In this document: positions 35,575-48,900 of the stretch, one piece after another | Layout: each line of letters opens with the position of its first letter | Numbering within the stretch: position 1 is the first letter of the stretch | Assembly: GCA_037043015.1 (NCBI GenBank) | Contig: CM073328.1 | Location: forward strand, 17,891,495-17,955,494 | Length of the DNA stretch: 64,000 nt | Reading direction: 5' to 3' | DNA from: Bryum argenteum | Taxonomy: Eukaryota; Streptophyta; Bryopsida; Bryales; Bryaceae | Position numbers and translations under genes: made by a program | The notes under the pieces: generated by a model | Database searches by the model: none | The model's input: the letters and a program-made list of their open reading frames with translations, nothing else | What the model was told of the DNA's origin: nothing

Positions 35575-36170
35575 ATTCAGTTAGGGTCTTACAATTTTGT
35601 CAATCCGCTCTCGATTTTTGCGCAACTGTGAGCTCTGAGCTTCTGCTATTCTTTAGAAGCTGCAGCTAGGAATTTGTGTATCTGGTTTCGATGCTGCATC
35701 GAACAGTAGAAATCAATGGAGGAGAAGGATTTATGATGCAATTGAAGTGGTAGTGTTACTTGGTGGACACTGTAGTGATTCTGCACTTTCGATATCAATC
35801 CATTGACTGTTTGATTGAGTTTATTTCTCAAGGTGCACATCAAGGAACTCAAATCAGAATGTGATTAATCTCTGCTCTTCATTTCTCGGTTCCTCCGAAA
35901 GTAGTTTTGCTCTCAACCTTGTGAGTTGAGGTTGAGATATTAGTATGTCATTTAAATTCTCTTACAACAATTTCTGAGAGACTTCAGCTGCATTTGAAGC
36001 CATTGTTCTGGTTGTATACTCGTTAGGAATGAGATGATTTATGTTTTCGAAAGTGGTCCGTCCGCAGTCTTTGTGATGACTGTTACCTGAACCCTGCATA
36101 AACCCTGTGTCCATACCTTCGAGTATTTTGACAATTTCAGCTTTGGCAATTTCACCTCGAAGATGAATAT
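35575..36170. other. 3' flank of the Ycf33-like gene; no gene seen
   Basis: Mixed composition and no supported frame. It probably includes the 3' UTR and terminator region of the upstream gene; no clear polyadenylation motif stands out. Confidence 0.4.
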
Positions 36171-36174
36171 TCCA

Positions 36175-36390
36175 TTAAGTATGGAGAATGGGAGCAAAAA
36201 AGGAGACAATGAACGAGAGATCAAGGGAACACCGGAGGGAAACTAGGAATCGGGAACAAAGGTTAGGAAGTGGAAACCAAAAATGGAAACCAGGAATAAA
36301 TAATGAGAACTAGAAACGATTGATGGGATTGATGGGAACCGGGAGAACTAGAAACGATTGATGGGATTGATGGGAGCCGGGAACAAATCA
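36175..36390 (+). repeat. Degenerate purine-rich (GGGAAC/AACTAGGAAC) minisatellite
   Basis: Words such as GGGAAC, GGAAAC, AACTAGGAA and GATTGATGGGA recur at irregular spacing on the plus strand. The same vocabulary fills 43735-44510. Confidence 0.7.
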
Positions 36391-36602
36391 AATCTGACCC
36401 TACAAAGAATACGTGATGTTGCATGTGTGTACCATCTGATGCAAAACTGCTTCATGCTTAGTGTGCAAATTAAAATAAAAAAAGAATCTCTCATGAAGTT
36501 AACATGAATAAAGTGTTTGCACAATGTGTTCTTAGAGGTTTGTGCAACATCAATAGTAGGATTGATAGTAGGATTATTGATCCTGTAAGAGTGAACACCA
36601 TG

Positions 36603-37466
36603 CTACACTAAATAGGGAGATTAGTACTAGATGAAGATTAGTGTCAGATGCAAAAGTTACTCATAAAACTGATTGTTAACTGAAGTTACAAATAGTGTTA
36701 GGGTTTTGTATGAGGGTAAGCGCAACTTCTAATAGCTTGGTCTCTTCCTTCTTGCTTGGTCTCCCTTGGTGCTCAAGCTCGTTCATTTATGATCCAATCC
36801 TTTGCTATTGCAGAGGTACCCCTAATGACATACTACAAAGATCAATTGTTCACAATGGTACCCCTAATGACATACTACAAAGATCAATTGTTCGCAATGA
36901 TGGACGGCAAGGTTTGCAAGCTTGAGTTGCCTCAAAATGCTCTTATTTTGAAACTCCTATGTTTGTTTCCGAAGCCCTTCTTGCCCATAAATCCTAGGTT
37001 CTTCATTGCATCTCATTGCTCATTCGTTATTTTGTGCTCAATCGCATTGCTCATACGTTATTTTTGTTATTTTGTTGTATCCGTTGTACTTGAGTTGTTG
37101 GTTTGTGTCATGGTGTTGTTGCTTTACTGCGCACTTGAATTGTTGGTTTGTGTCACTGGTGTTGTTGCTTCACCGCGAAGTAAGATCAATTTCTTGAAGG
37201 TTCAAGATACCAAAATTTTAGCAAATTATGTTAGCACATTACCTTATGAGGTTTTCCAAATTTTCTTCCTTCAATTCCTCATTCCAAAATTTACCAAAAA
37301 AAATACACCTAACACCAAATGCAATTATGTAAACATTCATAATTACAAATAGGTATAAATAGTGTTAGAGTTGACATTCAGTATTCTATCATTATGGAGA
37401 CAATTGACAATTGGTGTTTCCATAGGCAATCACTCTTTCCAACACTAATTTACCTATTTAGTGTAG
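36603..37466. mobile_element. TIR element related to the 29492-29717 MITE, ~864 bp
   Basis: The left end CTACACTAAATAGGGAGATTAGT and the right end, read in reverse complement as CTACACTAAATAGGTAAATTAGT, are nearly the same. The first 11 bases equal the ends of the smaller element at 29492. The interior has a perfect-looking 42 bp tandem duplication (36815-36898) and no transposase frame. An open frame of about 198 codons inside it (36756-37352) shows no domain and is probably chance. Confidence 0.7.
36815..36898 (+). repeat. 42 bp tandem duplication
   Basis: Two copies of a 42-base unit beginning GGTACCCCTAATGACATAC follow each other with a single difference. Confidence 0.85.
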
Positions 37467-37469
37467 TTC

Positions 37470-39050
37470 CTAAGTAGCTATCAATACTTGCGAGAAAAAG
37501 GGACACGTCATGCTCTCAATCAAAAGGACCCTCAATCTATACAACACACTTTGACCAGAACATAACCGACGGCTAGTTCATTATCAGCTGATGGATTTAG
37601 CACATTGGCCGGTCCATCCGATTGGGGGTGGGAAATGCCGGTTATCAGCCACTATAACTCAAAAACTTCCCGAACACTGGAGGACTCTGTGTTGGAGCAA
37701 CCGAGAATTCCAACCAGGGTTAACCCTTAAACGGCCCTGTCAGCCCCTCGGGCTGTTTTCCTGCAGAATCTTCTCTGTAGCTCATTTGATTCTTCACTTT
37801 TTGCTTATATTTTTATATCATTGTGGTCACCTTCTTATGATGCATCCACATAGTAAAATTTCACAATCCAAATCACAATTTGTATGAGAGATATGTGATT
37901 TGAAAGGATTGTGGTAGGTAGGTTGGGGTTGCACAAAACCTTGTAGGAGGTTGCAAGCTCATCATTGATTGGTTCATTCATGATGCCCAAGTTCAAAAAG
38001 TGCACTATTCATGATGCCCAAGTCCAAAAATGCTGAGATCCAATTTCGGGCTGCCCATTGGGGAGTGGAAGGCCATTTAAGGGTTAACACATCAATTCAA
38101 TAACCCACCCTCATGAGTCAAGCAGATTTTTAGGGCTATTGTGTCGGTTCAGGATCACATTCCTTAACCCATCCATTGATCGAATGGCACGTAATTAGTG
38201 AGACTTCAGTTGGCATTCCGTAACTGCTGCCCCTCATTCTTTTCCTTCTTCTTCCACATTCCACTTCCTCATGATTTACATTCTAATTGTAGGCTGGACC
38301 CTGCAGGAATTACAACAACAATGCGTGTTCTGATAATTCCACGAAACCGTCTCGTTTTGTCCGTCGTTGTCTTCGTGGTCATAACCATCGCACACTTCGC
38401 TTTCCTCTAGAGTTGTCGCATGCCAGTAGTTTGATCTGATTATCATTCAAATTGGAGATTTGACACCCCTTTTAGACGTGTCAATTCCCAATAATCTTTC
38501 AGAGTCTCGCGCTGGACCATAGTAGATCGCATGTAACCATATCGCCACTCGATTGAACGAAGGCGATTGGGTAGTTGTTGAAAGAGATCGTAATGTTTCA
38601 TGACCTAATTAGGGAATATCAATAAAGTGAAATGACAACATTCCAATTCAATAGTCTACCAATTTGTGTGTGGTCTTGAATGAATGAAAGACGAGAAGTC
38701 TTTGAATGTCTTTGAATGTCATGTATGATGGCGTATCTGCCTTATTGTTTTGAAGTTGAATTTGTGCACGATATTAAGATTGAGGTTGTGCCTATATTGT
38801 CGCATGGAAAAGAATGTTATGTGACGAGAGGGCTTGTGATTTGAGTGCACGACTCCGAAGTCTCAGAAGTGAGGATAACGCTGGAGTTGCAGGAGCTTGT
38901 TGATTTGCAGCGTTGGATGCTGCAGAAGATCCAGAGTAGATGTGGAGTTGTTACCCAGGCTCGCAGAAGATTCTGCCGGTGATAAAAATTGGAGCCATGT
39001 TGCTCACAATTTGAGCAAGTGGTAGCTGCTATTGTGACTCTCAACTGGCG
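37470..39050. other. Intergenic region upstream of the giant gene
   Basis: No complete gene is supported. A short near-duplicate (ATTCATGATGCCCAAGT) occurs twice near 37976 and 38008. The last few hundred bases presumably hold the promoter and 5' UTR of the gene starting at 39051. No distinct TATA box could be chosen. Confidence 0.4.
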
Positions 39051-42000
39051 ATGGCTGCCAAAATGGTAGCCATGGTGCTGCTCAGCTTGGGATTCATGGC
39101 AGGCTTAGTTGCGGCGGAAGGTGAGCACGGTCATCCTTGCCAGGTTCGATCAGATTCCGTAGCCAGCGGTGCTCATAGTGTGGCTGTGCAGGTTGGGTGC
39201 CATCGTTTGAGCCGATATTGGGCACAAGGAAGGGCGGCACGCGCATCCGAGTGCAGTCCAGTGCAGCAGGCAGCACGTATCCTTGGTCCGTGTCCAACCA
39301 TTTCCTGCATCTGGGCTTGGATGGCGCAACTCTGGCTGCGGATCACATCGGGCCCATCAGTGACTCCGTGGTGGAGTCTCTCTTCACAATGCCCTCTGCC
39401 TCTGCCACCCAGAGCGTCGTGGATCTTTCCTTCTCCCGCAGTGGCGACCCTTCCGTTGACCTCGGCACTTTCACTTTCTACGGTACTCTCATCCCCATCT
39501 GTTTGAGCCCAATGCATCTCCGACAGAACACACAACCGCACTGAATTATGACCGTGCAAATAGGAGGCTCATATCACAAGGTACAGTATCACCTGTCTAA
39601 TGTTGATTGATAGACGGTCTTGATTCAGGGTGCCCCAACCATTCCAGATTGGCAATTAGCACTGGAGTAGGCCAATATTGACTTACACAATTTTTTCTTT
39701 TTGGTACCCCATGGAAGTGCCTCAGATTGTGGTTGAACTATGCCATATTCAAAGGAATCTGGACTGATTCACGAAATTTGGACTGAAACTGGTTTTGGAT
39801 TGGACATTTCGGTTTGTGAAATGGTTACAATGCCGATCGAAGATTTATGTCGCTAGATCTTAGCATCCGAGAAATCCCCAAACTGATGAGCTGATATCTT
39901 CTTCACAGAGCCATCGGAGGAGCCCTGAAGTAGTTAAATGTAGCATGAAGCTTGTAGTATCTCATCTCTTGTATATACCACTTGAAAAATGTGCATGGAT
40001 AGATATAAGAGCTTTTCTTTCCATCTTGACTCGGAACCCTAAAGTCCGCAAACAGAGGATCACCTTTTGTTTGCAAATTGCAAGTCAAGCTAGATGGTGG
40101 TAAGGAATTGTTAGGACTTGGAGAGGATCGTTGAGTTGAGGATTGAGTTCGTGATGCAGATGGTGATCGACTGGTACCTGAGGCGGTGTCAGGCTACGGC
40201 GAGGATATGTTGTTGGCGTTGAATCCTGCAGTCTTCCCACAGTCATTGGACTGGGAGCAGATCACACCCTCGTGTGGATTCAGAAATGGCACTGTTGGCC
40301 CTGCACACTTCGCTGTTCCGCAGACTAGCAGAAATTTCACAGCTAAAGAGCTTCTCATCCAGTGTGATGAAGGAGCTTCTTCTATATCCTTGAATGACCA
40401 AGAGTACTTCCCCATCTCTCCAGGTAATTCCACATAATTGCCTGCTCAACCGAATCATTTACGAATCATATAGAGCACTGGTTCCCAAGCTTCCAGAATG
40501 TAGCTGCCCTTGTCTAAGTTGATACTTACTTGCATTCGACACAGGATTCAACGTCGATCTTCACAGCGTACATCAAAGCTCTATACTTTATTTTCTTTGG
40601 AGACTAATGTCAACCTTTATAATCCCAGCGCTATTCGCCCTTTTGAAGGATGGAGTCCTGGGTTGGGTTCAGGAGTTTTCTCAATAATAGGGGGGAATGT
40701 TCTTCATTCAAACTGATGATATCTGAGAAATCTACACGGAACTAGAGTTTCCGTGAGTAATCTGAGTTAGAAAGTTAGGAAGTGGAGAGGTTTCAACTGA
40801 TGACGTACTCTCTTCCAAGCAGGGCAGAAACATGCTCGGATGGCTGTGGAGTTAATGCCACCACCACACTATTCACCACCACACTATTCACCACCACTTG
40901 GGCCTGCGTACGAGGAGAATGAGGTCTCCTCAACCTTCTCTAATTGCACACTCTGTAGTTGCATACCTTGAATGAGTAGCAATATTCACTTTTGTCAAAC
41001 ATGTCAAGCTGTGGGCTGGCGCCCATCATCTCCACCAGCTAGAGAATATTGAGTGAACTTTCTTCAGTGACCTAGTAGTGACCTAGTAGTGACCCCCTCT
41101 GTAGATATAGATATCAATGCACTCACTCGATTTTAGAGTACATCTTCAGCTTGTGTTTAGAATGTACATGTAAGAATCCAAAAAGCACCAGATCCGATCA
41201 TGTATGGGAGGCTTGAATAATGTTTGACATTCTTATGCAGTTTCTGAGGGCATGATTTGCTGAACACTGAAAGGGCTTGGTTGATGTTAGGAAGAGATAC
41301 CGAGGAGGAGGTTGAGTGCAGGCCCTGTGTGCACATGCACCGACACGGGGATTGGGTTAGCAATCACGGTGACGTATCTGTGGCCCTCGGATGATTTGGT
41401 GAACGCCACTGTAAACAATGGAGTGACATACTTTGGTTATGGAGGACCGACATCGTTTCTCATTCGCATTACTATCACCACGCCTGGCCAGTATACTCTC
41501 ACGTCCATGTACCCTACTTGTGCTGGTATGTCCTCATCCTTCCTCGCCACTCAATCTGTCAATATGATTGTACTGGGAGTTTTCTGTAGATGCTTTAGAC
41601 GCATTGCAGCTTCATCTTTGACTCTTTCATGCCGACCACTTTATGCTTTGTCATATGTAGTCAACCAAAAGGTTTGAGTATGGAAATCCTTTGACCGCCT
41701 ACATGCTTGAAAGGCCAGGGATGACCAGAATATGGTTGCTTGGTAGATAAACCTAATGAGCAAGCCACTGGTTAAGAGTAGTCATTAAGAGTAGTCATGT
41801 TAGATGAACTTGTTGTTGACTAACATTGACAGGTTACAAAATGTTTTTTGACCTAATTTTCTAACTTTTTTGACTAAATGGTTGGAGCTTCCTAGTAGAT
41901 AAACCTAATGAGCAAGCCACTGGTTAAGAGTAGTCATGTTAGATGAGCTTGCTGTTGACTAACATTAATGAGAGGAATAAAGAGATGAGAAATATTGTTT

Positions 42001-42925
42001 TGACCTAATTTCCAAAATAAATGGTTGGAGCTTCCTATTATCGTTCCATGAATGTATTGTACCATACAAGTTCTGTGGTAAGCTTGGTAATAGTAAAATT
42101 ACATAACATGCTATTGGCTCAATTAGAGACGTTGTCTTTGGAAGGTGCTTGATATAGGGTATGTCTATCTTAGAAATGTGATTTGAACTCACCTAGTTGT
42201 ATATTTGAATAATTGGAAATGGTCATGTTTTTTGATAGTTTGAACTCACCTAGTTGTATATTTGAATAATCGGAAGTGGTCATGTTTTTTGATAGGCTTT
42301 AAAAGATATAGTTGAGCATGCTTGATTTTCCACTGTCAATGCTTCACTAAATGTGACAATTTGGACATGTGCGGCAAATGTGGCATGTGGCATGTGGCAT
42401 GTGCTATTTTTAAGTGTTGTGATGGTCAATTTGAAGCATGATGTATGAGAAGGCCTTTGAATGTCAAACTTTTAAGTGAATAATGGTTGAGGTATTAAGG
42501 ATATAGAAGGTGTAAAATTTTAGGTAGAAGATGTGGTCAGGTTTTTAGTGGTGTGCAATTGTGAGACGTTTTATTGGGAATCTATTGTAAATAAATGTAA
42601 TTTTGATGTCTATAAAGCTTAGGTGGAAGTGTAGTTGGAAGCTTCAATGTATCATCATCACCATCACCTCTATATAGCTACGTGAGTACAACATTTGCAC
42701 CTAGTGGCTATACACCTGGACTGCCAGTGCCCTTTATCATCCAAAGTTCAGATCAAGCTGGAATTGTGCCCTCTGCACAAATAATAGGGCCTTGCCCATT
42801 CAGCGTGACCTTGCAACAAGTTGATCCTTCGAGCATCTCATATCCTGTTCCTTTTACTATTAGCTCCCAATTAGGAGGCACTTGGAAGGTCACTGCTATT
42901 CCTATTCGCTTCTTACCTGTTACTG
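39051..42925 (+). CDS. Giant gene, exons 1-6: signal peptide, IPT-like and first filamin-like segments
   Basis: Exon 1 ends ...LVAAE plus one base. Exon 2 continues GWVPSFEPILGTRKGGTRIR, an IPT/TIG-type start with its GGT turn. Exons 1-3, 5 and 6 all begin and end after the first base of a codon (symmetric 1-1), the class that can be shuffled without frame loss. Exon 4 (from 40545) starts in phase but then seems to need a one-base shift near 40590-40600 to reach NVNLYNPSAIRPFEGWSPG, a second IPT-like start, and no clean donor was found for it. It could hold a sequencing error or a real lesion, or I have misjudged it. Exon 6 (YTPGLPVPFIIQSSDQAGI) is a good Ig-like start. These exons are clearly richer in GC than exons 7-18. 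Confidence 0.6.
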
Positions 42926-45900
42926 GTACTTTCTCTTAACTTTGTACTATTTTATTTCACTATATTGATTTTTGTTTAAGATACTAGTATCTTACCAATT
43001 TTTATGTAAGGTAAGTGAAACTAAGTTCACACTTTGCTTTAACTTACTTGCAACCTGTGTAGGGAATAATGTTCAAAGTGTGAATTTTGAGTTTGAATTT
43101 TGTATTACAGAGTGAACCATCTTATTGCTTTAGCTAGTATTAACTATAATGCGTATAGATGTTGCTTGGGAGGTGACTCCACAGGGGATTTGGTATATTA
43201 CGTGCAACAAATGGGTATTATTGTAAGGGGTATTTTGATGACCAAGATGAATTGAAGGATCTCTATCTTTTCGTAATTTTCCAATTTATGGTATTCTTTG
43301 CCCGTACAAATAATTACAATCCTAAAAGGAGAGAAATCTTTTAAACCCTTACTTTGTTATAAGAAAAAACTTGGGATTAAGAAGGGCCATAATGGTCAAC
43401 CATTACACGCAATTTTTTATCCATCCAAGCAGGTCAACAGTGCAATAATTGACTCTAAAACATTTTCTAGTTTTATTTTTATTTTTTAGGGTATCCTAGA
43501 CAATAAAAGTATGGTTATGACATTATTCACCTACATATCTCTATATATAAAAGAACACAATTAGGGTTTTGTCTCTCCTTCCTTGGTGATCCACCATACA
43601 TGCATGGTCATGGTCATGATCATGGCCATCATCATTTGGTTATGTATATATGATCTGAAGAGTTTTAAAGATTTTGAAAAGTTTCTGTCAGTAGTATTTG
43701 ATCATTATTAAGAGTTTATTAGGTTCCAGCAATAGAACAAGGGGTCGAAGGGACAAGGAATGTGGAACATGTAAAATGGGAGCAAACTAAGGAGTAAACA
43801 GGAAATCAAGGGATTATGTGAGGAGAACTAGGAACCGAGAAGAAAATAGAGGAACTAGAAAGAGAGGATGAGAACAATGAACAAATAATGAGATTCACAA
43901 ACAAATGATGAGAACTAGGAACAAACGATGGAAAACTAGGAACAAATGATGGGAACTAAGAAGGGAAGTTGGGGAGTGGGGAATCGGGAAAGAATGATGG
44001 AAACTAAGGGGGGATGGAGAACCGAGAGCCAAAGATTGGCAAGTGGGAACAAGTGACAGCAACTAGGAACGGGAGTTTGGAGATAGGGAACCATTAACAA
44101 AAAATTAGAGAATGGAACATGCTATAAATCTTGAAAAGCACGAGGAATCGAGAAGAAGTGAACACAAGACATTCTAAGGGACAAGGAATGTGGAACATGT
44201 ACAATGGGAGCATACTAAGGAGTGAAGAGAAGATTGAGGGAACATGGGACAAGAACTAGGAACTAGGAACATAGGATAGGAACGTAGAACAAATAATGAG
44301 AACCATGAACGAACGATAGGTACTAGGAACAAACAGGAGTTTAGAGATAGGGATCCATTAATAAAGATCACAATTATATAACAAGGAGTGAAAGTGATAA
44401 GGATTATAGAACATGAAAATGAGAGCAAAGAAGGAGTGAACAAGAGATCAAGGGAAAATCAAAGGAGAACTAGGAACTAGGAACTAGAAACCAAACATAA
44501 GAGAACGAAGGACATGCTACCCACATCTCGATTTATTACATGTTTTTTAGGATTTCAATTTGACCTTTCTGATGTCAGTGTCCGGAGGACACGAGTAAGG
44601 ACTTGTCCTACTTATAATTGGATGTTCAATAATTTGTACACCCTATCATCTCAAAGTTATTTTTAATTTTTAGACACCATGATACTATACCCTCCTACAT
44701 TATACCGCACATTGCTTGGTAAAAAATTTCTAAGCAACCCCCCTAAGAGATGTTGGCCTAAACTAATATAGAGAGTTCAAGGTTAATATTAGATTCATCA
44801 AAAGTGCCATTATTAGTAAACAAGGTTGAAAATGACATTCATTATAGATGTTTAGAATTAATTTTGTACTCAACACCCTCCTATGTATATATTGTACATA
44901 TAAAAACCTAGAGCCTACAGAAGGTATATGAAGCATATTACTTCCAAACATGTGTTTTAAAACAGAGCACTTATTCAAGTAATTTGTTGTAACCACATAG
45001 ATTATGCCCTTAGTACATATTAGAGCTCTTGTAGGTCCAATCGGGTAGTGGAGGTCCAAGACAATCTCAGAATAATATTTCTTGTGCGTGGAAGTTCCTA
45101 TAACTTTAAATTATGAGATCTCGTTCAAGTCCATTACAACAATTTACTCACCAACTTTTAGAAAATTTAACCGTACAAATCTTTAGATATGTTAATTCAA
45201 AGTTTAACATCCTATTAGAGCACCACTTGGACATGATGCCATTGATGGCTCCTATTTCAAATTTTCATCAAATATAGTTGGTCTTTGTTGACAAAACAAG
45301 AATATGAGTAGTTGAGTCCAAGATTTTAAATTTTTACAAACTCTAACCCTTGAAACACCTTGAGACCTAAAAAGGTTTTTCTATTCTGGGCAGCCTAGAT
45401 GAAGGGTGTAGAATTTAGAATTTTGATTTATATTTATTTATCATACATATTTTTTATTCTTTATGTTACTTTTTACTTTTTACTTTTTTTTTTTTTTTTT
45501 TTTTTTCTTCTTTTCGGTACTGTAGGTTGATAGCAAGTTCAAGTTACTAGCTAGCTAACTCATCAATTCAAATGAGCCACTCTAACACTTACTAAATACA
45601 AAATCAATTAGATATTATTAAAATAATTTTAATAATACTATGATATTCTTTGTGCTAAAACTTTGTCTCAATTTAACATATTGTGTACAATGTAATATAC
45701 AGGAACAATAATGTTGGAAAATAATATAATCACCAATGGCAATATCAGTTTTAATTTAAACGCTTTAACTACATCTCAAGCATCATCTATTTTTATCATA
45801 AAACCTGACTTAAACACCCAAATATCAGTTGGACCCACGGTTTTTAGTGTTGATTCCCAAGATAATCTTCCAAAGTATAATCTTATACATATAATATCGT

Positions 45901-48900
45901 TAAAGGTACAAATTAGAAATGACTTCAAATAAGTTGTATATTTAGGTACATATTTATTTCTTTTTTCTATGTGTATAAATCATTATTTACAAATTTGAAT
46001 TTAGATTGTGTAAAATGAATTCAATGTACTAAATAAATCTTTCAGCTTAGCATTGTATTCCTATAATATGTAATTATACAAATTTCCTTTGCTAGATAGT
46101 TGATCCAAGTGGCTCAACCATTCTTCAAGTTACATGTAACTTCGAAAGAACAAGTGTTGGATGTTATTTTCCTTTGGTTCTTACACTAGCCGGTTCGTAT
46201 ATAATTCGCGCATCTGTTGATGGTGGAACATTACTCGCCGATAACGTCGTTTTGAATGTATTGCCCGGAATGATTTCAGGACCAAATAGTAACTTTTCAT
46301 TGATAGGGATGTCTTCAACAAACATCACTAGGAAAGTTGCTGGCGATACAATAACAGCCCAACTTACACTACAAGATATATATGGCAATCAAGGAAATAC
46401 AAGTTTCAATTTAAATGGTTGGAATACATCAATTACTATAGTACTCAGAAATAAAAAAGGAGGGGTTGCCTATATGAATGTCAATGCTGGGTTGGGAACT
46501 GCTACAGCAAGCACTATAATAACAAAGGCAGGATTATATGTGGCAACTGCATATATTGGTTCTACAGGAAATATCTTACTTGGATCTAATATGTATTGGT
46601 TTTATATTCACCCGTTTACAACAAGTAGCATAGGTAATATTTTGTACATACAACGTGATTATTTGTGTCTTTTAATAAAATCTCACCAACGACTATAATT
46701 GAATTAAAAAGTTGTTCATTTTCATCTTAACCCCTAAGCGTCCTTGGGTCCAAAAACTGGACCCAAAAGATGCATGGTCTTTGAGGAGCTGTATCTCCTA
46801 TGACCACTGTTGGATTTCAATTTTATTTTCTGGGTTGGAATCCAACTCAAGTCTAGTTTTTGTTGTAGAAGTTTTAATGTCATCTAATATGTTTTGATGG
46901 ATTTTAGTGCAAGAGGTTCATATTTGGACCAATCTTCATTTGTAGACTATGAGGCAATTTTCAACATTGCAAGGCTATGGTTTGGATGGGGACGTCTAGG
47001 GATTTTAATGACACCCTTGAACCAAAAAAATACTTCAATTTTATATATATTTTTATTTTTTATTTTTTATTTTTTATTTTATTTTTTATTTTTTATTTTA
47101 TTTTTTATTTTTTTTATTTATTTTTTATTTTTTATTTTATTTTTTATTTTTAAAATTTTTTTTACTTAGACAGTAGCCTTGCAATAGTGAAATATGTTAG
47201 AATTTTTACAAGGAAATCTAGTCTGGAACTTTAACAAAGGAAAACTTGTCGGGAACTTTTACAAAGGAAAACTAATCCTTAACTACACCCCTCGCACTCA
47301 AATCCCTACAAGTCTTATTGGGTGAAGATTTCTACCACTAGAACTAAACTTGTTTGGACTTCATCCAAAAAAATAAAGTTGAAATCCAATGGTAGATAAA
47401 TGAGATACAACTTTGCAAAGACCATTTTTTTTTTTTTTTTAAATTCATCAAAGTACTATTAATGCAAATCCAATACCAAAATTATTTCAACTAGAATCAA
47501 GAATTTCTTACTCGGAAGTTGTTAGATTTCAAAATTGACAATATTAATGATTATCAAAGTCAAGGGATGAGCATGATTATAGTCCTACACTTACTTATTT
47601 GGACAAATGTTCAAAGTTTTGACAATAACTTCAATTAGTTATAACCAAATGTAAATTAATGACCTCGTCAACTTTGAATAATAATACAAAAAATCATTAC
47701 CCTCTCAATAAGTAAATATCAATAACAAAAAATATATGTTTTATATTTAGAATGTGTGTACTTTGACCTTCTAGATGATAGTTTATAATGGACAATATTT
47801 CAGGTTTCACTGGGAATTTGATGGTTGGAAGGATGATAGCTGGACAATCTACTCCAATATGGGTAGTGATATTGGATACTTATGGAAATACAATTGATGG
47901 ATCCAAACTCTCAAAAACAATCCCTCTTGTTATACATTGGAATAATCAAACATATAACACAAGCAATAATGGTCGCATTTTTGAGCTTTTGCCTGGCATA
48001 AATCAAACTATTGCCACCACAAATATAACTATTTCAGCTTCTTATAATGCTACACAAATTGCAACCTATAGTGCTACTTGTTTACCAGGTGGAATTTACT
48101 TATAATCTATACATCCTAAGTAATAATTACACGTCTTGTAAAAGTTACATTAATTTAGGATTTGAATTTTACATTTGAATTTTTTTATTATATATTTGAT
48201 GAATAGGTAATAGAATTTTGATGGTGTATTTTATTGGTATATAAGGCTATAAGTAAATGAACTTTGCTATTACACTATACATCAGAAGTTTGACAATTAA
48301 AATCTCATACCAATTATAGGACCACCCGATGTTGTACATTACAACATAACATTCTCCAGAACAAAATTTAGTGTTGGAGATAATGGAACCCTTCTCCTTT
48401 CTCTTATGGATAGTTGGGGGAATCTTATTGATCCATTAATGAGTGATTTGCCTTTCTTTGGAACTCGCCTACTTCGTGTCCAAGATATAAATGGCGCTTT
48501 GTATTCAGGGGGATGTAATTTGTACTACATACGACCAAATGGTACTATCACAAATCCATATTTATTTTCATTTACCTTACCTACTATAGCGGCTGATTAT
48601 TTTGCACTAATACCTCTTGTTGGCAAAACTATTGAAAGTATGCCTATAATTCATGTTGATGCAAGTAGTCCAATAGCACGAATGTGTACAATTAGTGGTG
48701 TGACTGGTATTGAGCCTATTCCAAATTCAATGTATTCAATCTATGTTACACCAAGGGACATTTATGGAAATATATGGTTTGGCAATGTTTCATCGATACC
48801 TATTTTGATAAGTGATCCTACTAACAACTTGATACCCCAATCAAGTTTAAGTATCACACCCCATCCTATTATGGCATCAATTGTAACTTTCAAGACTCCA

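Noticed and set aside
36756-37352. 198-codon frame in the larger TIR element
   Set aside because: Low-complexity hydrophobic composition, spans a tandem duplication, and has no transposase motif.
38198-38410. Small membrane protein of 70 codons
   Set aside because: One hydrophobic stretch at the end only, no homology recognised and no supporting context.
39173-39559. Minus-strand frame opposite exon 2 of the giant gene
   Set aside because: Antisense shadow; the plus strand has a signal peptide, phase-matched splice sites and an IPT-like motif.
46894-47169. Phe/Leu-rich frame of 91 codons
   Set aside because: Translation of a TTTTATTTT low-complexity tract inside an intronic element.
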